From contig JBBINX010000008.1 of NCBI GenBank assembly GCA_037443685.1, positions 1 to 48,015 on the forward strand: DNA of 48,015 bases. Direction: 5' to 3'. The position numbers and the translations under genes were made by a program. The notes beneath the pieces were generated by a model. The model was given only the letters and a program-made list of their open reading frames with translations, searched no databases and had not been told where the DNA came from. This document shows, one piece after another, positions 43,974 to 48,015 of the stretch. Positions within the stretch are counted from its first letter, which is position 1, and every line of letters begins with the position of its first letter. This stretch comes from JAHJRJ01 sp037443685. GTDB taxonomy: Bacteria; Bacteroidota; Ignavibacteria; UBA10030; BY39.

Positions 43974-44861
43974 TTATTTTATACGTTTTATTTTTACGCT
44001 ACCGATACCCGCTTCAATTTTTATGTTCATCTTCCCTTTATTGTTATAATAATTACTTGTCGTGTATTCGTGCTTGCCCTCCTCAGAAAAACTTCTGTCC
44101 AATTCAATATTCGATATCCAATTTTTTTCGTATAAAACTTTTGTCCCGACGTAATTAGGTATTAAAACAGATAATGAACCGAGTCCAACTTCTATATCAA
44201 CGTCGATTTCTTTGTTAAGTTCACCGCCAAAATCAAGCTCATAAGAACCGACTCCACCGCTGAAGCTTAAACTGTTAAAGTTTGCGTTGAGTAAATTATA
44301 TGCTTTGAACTTACTTACTCCAGACTCAATGTGCAGATTTTCGATAGTATTTTTATTCATTTCATCAAATTTCATAGTTACCGAACTTGCTCCTGTTGAA
44401 ATGTTCAGATCCTTCACCTTTAATGCTGTAAAATCAAAATGACCTTTTCCAGCACCTAATTCAATGTCAAACGAAATCGGTACGTCGCGAGTAAAATATA
44501 TCTTCCAATTTTCTCCGTCAAGACTGCTAAAGTTGAAATGTTTACCTTTTTGCGACTTCGAATAACCCGTTAACTTTAAATATCCGATACCATCTCTAAC
44601 TTTATAATCGATCTTTTCTGTCGGATCGCCCGTCTCTGAGTCTTTAATTATCTCGAATTCTAAAATACTTTTCGAATCAGTTCTTCCGATAGTAAGTTTT
44701 CCTAAAGCGAATTCGATATTAATCTTCAGTTCGCGTTCGGTTGTAATCGGTATATCTTTATAATATTTTTTATCTTCAGGGAAAAAAGAAAATGTCTGAA
44801 CTGCAAAAGACAGGCTGATAAGTGTTAATACCGATAAATATTTGAACTTATTTCGAATCAT
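43974..44861 (-). CDS. Exported toast-rack/DUF4097-like beta-repeat protein
   Basis: A 295-residue protein with a signal peptide (about 1-25, LISLSFAVQTFSF). The rest is beta-strand repeats with alternating patterns such as INIEFALGKLTIG, IELGAGKGHFDF, LNISTGASSVTM, LHIESGVSKFKA and IDVDIEVGLGSLSV, and it ends KIEAGIGSVKIKRIK. This resembles 'toast-rack'/DUF4097-type single-stranded beta-helix domains in envelope stress proteins. It is 51 bases downstream of the ECF sigma gene, so it may be its cargo or a sensor, which is inference. Confidence 0.75.
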   Translation of the reverse strand: MIRNKFKYLSVLTLISLSFAVQTFSFFPEDKKYYKDIPITTERELKINIEFALGKLTIGRTDSKSILEFEIIKDSETGDPTEKIDYKVRDGIGYLKLTGYSKSQKGKHFNFSSLDGENWKIYFTRDVPISFDIELGAGKGHFDFTALKVKDLNISTGASSVTMKFDEMNKNTIENLHIESGVSKFKAYNLLNANFNSLSFSGGVGSYELDFGGELNKEIDVDIEVGLGSLSVLIPNYVGTKVLYEKNWISNIELDRSFSEEGKHEYTTSNYYNNKGKMNIKIEAGIGSVKIKRIK

Positions 44862-44912
44862 AAATGTAAGGTTTTCTTCCTCTTTTACGTATTATATATA
44901 TATAAGTTACGG

Positions 44913-45572
44913 TTAATAATGGCAGATTTTATTTTTTAAATACTTATTCAATAGCTCCCTCGCTCTGAAAATATGCACTTTTACAGTTCCTATGGGCAAC
45001 TTTAACTCTTCGGCGATCTCTGAATATTCCTTTTCTTCCTGATGTCGCATAATTATTACCTTTTTATACTTTAACGGCAGCATATTAATTGCTTCCTCTA
45101 TTAGGGCAGATCGCTGTGCGGCAATTATATACTTATCCGGCTCGTAACTTGAATCCGGAATCTCATAATGGTAATTACTGTCGTTTGTATCAATAGGTTT
45201 ATCTATGGAGATAGTTTGAAATTTTTTCTTACGCAGATAATCTATCCCTTTATTCAATGCTATTTTGTATATCCACGAAAAAAAAGAATATTCTTTCTTA
45301 TAACTTTTTAACGACTTGAATGTGTTAATAAATACTTCTTGAACAACATCCTGAATCTCGTCTGGGTCTTGTATGATTCTGGAAAGCAGATGAGAAATTG
45401 TTGTTTTGTATTTTTTCATTAATGATTGATAAGCAGACTGGTTACCTCGCAGAGCTTGGTTAATTAAGCGAATGTCTTCTTTGCGTGAATCACTCCTTTC
45501 CTTAGGAATTTTGGTAAGCTTTTCGGCAGACTTAATTGGCAATACTTTTTGTGTAACTTTTTTCTCCGACAT
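44913..45572 (-). CDS. RNA polymerase ECF sigma factor
   Basis: A 219-residue sigma-70-family factor of the extracytoplasmic-function type. Region 2 (about 45-112) has DVVQEVFINTFKSLKSY and WIYKIALNKGIDYLRKKK. Region 4 (about 165-212) has LPLKYKKVIIMRHQEEKEYS and a helix-turn-helix IAEELKLPIGTVKVHIFRAR. It has about 38 extra N-terminal charged residues. No anti-sigma gene is next to it. Its ATG shares a base with the stop of the upstream PLP enzyme gene (TGATG), indicating coupling. Confidence 0.93.
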   Translation of the reverse strand: MSEKKVTQKVLPIKSAEKLTKIPKERSDSRKEDIRLINQALRGNQSAYQSLMKKYKTTISHLLSRIIQDPDEIQDVVQEVFINTFKSLKSYKKEYSFFSWIYKIALNKGIDYLRKKKFQTISIDKPIDTNDSNYHYEIPDSSYEPDKYIIAAQRSALIEEAINMLPLKYKKVIIMRHQEEKEYSEIAEELKLPIGTVKVHIFRARELLNKYLKNKICHY

Positions 45573-46777
45573 CAGATCGTGTCTATCACTTGTTTAAAAT
45601 CTTCGATTATATCTTCTATCGCCTCAATACCTACGGAAATCCGTATCATGCCCGGTGTTATACCGTGCAAGACAAGTTCCTTCTTCGACATTTTTATATG
45701 TGAGGAATATTGAGGAATGCTCACTAGTGTTTCAACACCACCCAGCGACATAGCATTAATTGCAACCTTCAAATTATCGCACACTTTAACTGCTGCTTTA
45801 ACACCCCCTTTAACTTCGATAGTAACAATCCCTCCAAAGTTTTTCATCTGCTTCTTTGCAATCGAATGCTGTGGATGCGAAGAAAGTCCTGGATAAATTA
45901 CTCTTAAAATCTTTTTGTGCTTTGATAATTCTTTTGCTAAAGCCATTGCGTTTTCGTTTTGGCGATTGACCCGAAGTTCAAAAGTTTTTAGACTCCTCTC
46001 AATTAAGAACGCGGCAAACGGATCCGCACATCCACCTAGTTGAACCGCTGCTTTTTTAACTTGTCTAATTAACTGTTTCTCGCCTACAACTACACCTCCG
46101 ACTAAATCGGCATGACCACCTAAATATTTAGTCACGCTTTCTATTATTACATCCACACCATATTTAAAAGGATTTTGGTTTAGTATTGTTGCAAACGTAT
46201 TATCGATAATAATAGTTGTTTTAGTGCCGAATTCTTTATCGATTTTCCTCACATATCTGACTAATTTTTTAATATCGATAATTTCCAGGGTCGGATTTGT
46301 TGGAGTCTCGAAATAAACCACTTTAGTCTTGGGGGTTATCAGATACTGTAAATCCTCTAACGATTTTGAATCAACATACTTCAGGTTAATGTTGTATCTC
46401 GGAAAAATATCGCGGAATAACCTATACGTTCCGCCATAAAGCGCTGGTGTGCTTACAATCTCATCACCCGAATTGCATAACGAAAGTATTGTACTGCTTA
46501 TTGCCGCCATTCCCGAAGAAAAGAGTAAAGCAGATTCCCCCCCTTCCATTAGTGCAATTTTCTCTTCTACTTCTTTTACTGTAGGGTTGTGATATCTTGT
46601 ATATACATACACTGATTCGTCCCCCTCGGCATACCTAATTGCTTGTTTTGAGTTTTCAAAACGGTATGTGCTCGTCTGATAAATAGGGAATGCTACCGGT
46701 CCGGTAAAAGCGCTTAAATGTTTTCCGTGAATAGCGCGAGTTGCAATAGATATTTTTTTTGAGTTACTTTTTTTCAT
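45572..46777 (-). CDS. Cys/Met metabolism PLP enzyme (cystathionine gamma-synthase/lyase-like)
   Basis: A 401-residue PLP-dependent enzyme of the trans-sulfuration family. The cofactor lysine is Lys217 in SVTKYLGGHADLVGG. SSGMAAISS, PALYGGTY (Tyr114), YFETPTNPT and the C-terminal GGVETLVSIP with an Arg in the final GMIRISVGIE are all present. Methionine gamma-lyases usually have Cys at the position after LYG, whereas Gly116 is here, so gamma-synthase, gamma-lyase or O-acetylhomoserine sulfhydrylase roles are more likely; sequence alone does not decide. It lies 11 bases after the SDR gene. Confidence 0.88.
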   Translation of the reverse strand: MKKSNSKKISIATRAIHGKHLSAFTGPVAFPIYQTSTYRFENSKQAIRYAEGDESVYVYTRYHNPTVKEVEEKIALMEGGESALLFSSGMAAISSTILSLCNSGDEIVSTPALYGGTYRLFRDIFPRYNINLKYVDSKSLEDLQYLITPKTKVVYFETPTNPTLEIIDIKKLVRYVRKIDKEFGTKTTIIIDNTFATILNQNPFKYGVDVIIESVTKYLGGHADLVGGVVVGEKQLIRQVKKAAVQLGGCADPFAAFLIERSLKTFELRVNRQNENAMALAKELSKHKKILRVIYPGLSSHPQHSIAKKQMKNFGGIVTIEVKGGVKAAVKVCDNLKVAINAMSLGGVETLVSIPQYSSHIKMSKKELVLHGITPGMIRISVGIEAIEDIIEDFKQVIDTI

Positions 46778-46788
46778 AATTATTCCTT

Positions 46789-47556
46789 TTATCTAGCACA
46801 GGTTTGTGCACGTCCGCCATCTATGCTATAACTTACTCCTGTTATCCAGCCAGCTTTTTCAGACGCCAAAAATAGTATTAGTTCAGCCACTTCTTCAGAA
46901 TTTCCAACTCTTCCGAGGGGGTGAGTCGTTTTACTGTGTTCTAAGAATGACTTGTAAACTGTTTCTTCCATCCCGCCCGCACGATGTAAATTTGTAACAA
47001 CGACGCCGGGGTTGATTGAGTTTACCCTAACACCTTTTTGTGCCAGCTCAAGCGACGCACAATGAGTCATCTGATCGATACCCGCTTTACTTACACAATA
47101 AGCGAGTACATTTGGAAATGCTCGCACACCTGTTATGCTAGAAATATTGACTATATTTCCTTTTCTTTCAATCAGGTATGGTAATGCAAGTTGTATTAAG
47201 CGGAACGGTGACCTCAGATTTACATCCATCATATAATCCCACTGACTGAGTGTGGTATTTTCTATGTTTCCCGTTCCTATTACACCGGCTGCATTTACTA
47301 ACACATCTATTCCACCGAAACGTTTTACAGTTTTTTCGATAATTAAATTACGGTCGGCTTCTATTGTGATGTCGGCAGGAATTAATTCGACTTTTTCGCG
47401 ATTGGTTTCTGCAGCGAGTGTTTTTAATTCGCTCAGTCTTCGAGCGATTATTGCAACGTTAGCTCCCTTTTCGACAGCCATCTTTGCGACGGCTTTACCT
47501 ATTCCGCTCGATGCACCCGTAATTAAAAATGTTTTGTTCTCAAATTCTTTTTGCAT
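46789..47556 (-). CDS. Short-chain dehydrogenase/reductase (SDR)
   Basis: A 255-residue classical SDR. The NAD(P)-binding TGASSGIG is at 13-20, NAAG at 88-91, and catalytic Ser140, Tyr153 and Lys157 (YCVSK) are in place. Arg39-Arg40 after the second beta strand hints at NADP preference. The C-terminal ITGVSYSIDGG is typical of the FabG/glucose-dehydrogenase-like subgroup. The substrate is unknown. It leads a four-gene minus-strand group with the PLP enzyme, sigma factor and beta-repeat protein. Confidence 0.92.
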   Translation of the reverse strand: MQKEFENKTFLITGASSGIGKAVAKMAVEKGANVAIIARRLSELKTLAAETNREKVELIPADITIEADRNLIIEKTVKRFGGIDVLVNAAGVIGTGNIENTTLSQWDYMMDVNLRSPFRLIQLALPYLIERKGNIVNISSITGVRAFPNVLAYCVSKAGIDQMTHCASLELAQKGVRVNSINPGVVVTNLHRAGGMEETVYKSFLEHSKTTHPLGRVGNSEEVAELILFLASEKAGWITGVSYSIDGGRAQTCAR

Positions 47557-47580
47557 TTATTTTTGTTATCGTATGAATTG

Positions 47581-47823
47581 ATGAAGAAATATACAAACTT
47601 TTTGAAGAAATCGAAAGCGTGTGAACCCATTTATTATTACACGTACTTTACAAGCGCCTCTGCTTGCAGTGACTTGACTACCCCAGAAAAATGGATGCTA
47701 CCTAAACGAAGCATCAAGTTTGTTTTTCCTTCAAATTTTGCTAAATTAAAACCAAAACTTTTCTACTTTAAATTCAACAAACAAGATGAGCAAAGCAAGA
47801 AAAAACAAAAACCGAAGGTATAA
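47581..47823 (+). CDS. Doubtful 80-residue Lys-rich open frame
   Basis: An open frame with a basic C-terminus (KFNKQDEQSKKKQKPKV), no family resemblance and no ribosome site before its ATG. It lies 25 bases beyond the SDR start on the opposite strand. It could be a small protein or chance. I keep it only because nothing else occupies the spacer. Confidence 0.2.
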   Translation: MKKYTNFLKKSKACEPIYYYTYFTSASACSDLTTPEKWMLPKRSIKFVFPSNFAKLKPKLFYFKFNKQDEQSKKKQKPKV

Positions 47824-47941
47824 AAATTAAATTTATTAGCTAGAAAATTTGAAGAAAAATAAAAAAGCTGTTGGAAGACATCAAGACCTTGCGGATTTAG
47901 AAAATCTTAAGTAGTTTATAATAAAAACAAAGGATATTCAA

Positions 47942-48015
47942 ATGAAACATGCCAGATTTTTTAGTTTTACAATTCTAATATTATTTATCGTTTCTTCGTT
48001 TAGCTATTCGCAAGA
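47942..48015 (+). CDS. Start of an exported protein, cut by the window edge
   Basis: An ATG with AAAGGA about 7 bases upstream opens a frame reading MKHARFFSFTILILFIVSSF and then SYSQ. It has a basic N-terminus and a hydrophobic core, a typical signal peptide. The gene continues past 48015, so its function cannot be seen. Confidence 0.75.
   Translation, partial: MKHARFFSFTILILFIVSSFSYSQ

Noticed and set aside
1..48015. tRNA, rRNA, CRISPR array, prophage, defence system or intact transposase
   Set aside because: I read the spacers on both strands and found no cloverleaf, regular spaced repeats or recognisable mobile or defence proteins; a tRNA scan would confirm.

Overview
The window is an AT-rich bacterial chromosome segment, probably from the Ignavibacteria/Chlorobi side of the Bacteroidota (FCB group). 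This is inference. It rests on three secreted proteins ending in the NYPNPFNP-type C-terminal sorting domain of the type IX secretion system (T9SS), on a complex I operon without nuoE, nuoF and nuoG, and on outer-membrane and lipoprotein styles typical of that group. Kryptonia, Marinimicrobia or Calditrichaeota are not excluded. I see no rRNA, tRNA, CRISPR array, prophage or intact insertion sequence.

Layout. 226-1029 is a T9SS cargo protein with a possible haem motif. 1421-9413 is a tightly packed run of eight plus-strand genes: glgA, gmhB, a DNRLRE-like lipoprotein, an outer-membrane beta-barrel, rpiB, glyA, tatC and a polyprenyl diphosphate synthase. It meets a universal stress protein and a secreted M14 carboxypeptidase on the minus strand. 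12368-15391 is a large membrane hybrid histidine kinase standing alone. 15747-18098 is a minus-strand trio (isoaspartyl peptidase, TPR lipoprotein, DUF58 protein). 18280-19998 is a GC-richer two-gene block (T9SS beta-propeller protein plus an unrecognised small protein) that looks foreign. 20476-25759 is a chaperone group (hsp20, dnaK, clpB), with hsp20 preceded by a sigma-54-like promoter. 26060-27636 holds birA and coaX. 27820-28549 contains decayed remnants of a Y_Y_Y-domain histidine kinase and a SpoIIE-type phosphatase.

28673-39613 is the complex I operon, nuoA-B-C-D-H-I-J-K-L-M-N on the minus strand. It has the membrane arm and the connecting Fe-S subunits but no NADH-oxidising module. 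A wrecked four-helix-bundle (23S rRNA intervening-sequence-type) gene sits between nuoH and nuoI. 39788-43825 on the plus strand carries a secreted Ycf48-like protein, rlmN, adk and a glycerophosphodiesterase. 44-47.6 kb on the minus strand is an SDR, a Cys/Met-metabolism PLP enzyme, an ECF sigma factor and an exported beta-repeat protein. A signal-peptide-bearing gene begins at the right edge.

Most of the window is housekeeping. I found no complete novel system. The points most worth a second look are the two decayed loci, both read through their stop codons and frameshifts, the sigma-54-like promoter on hsp20, the NuoEFG-less complex I, the foreign-looking block at 18.3-20.0 kb, and small palindromic and AATTGATAATTGA-type repeats, one of which lies inside a coding region.
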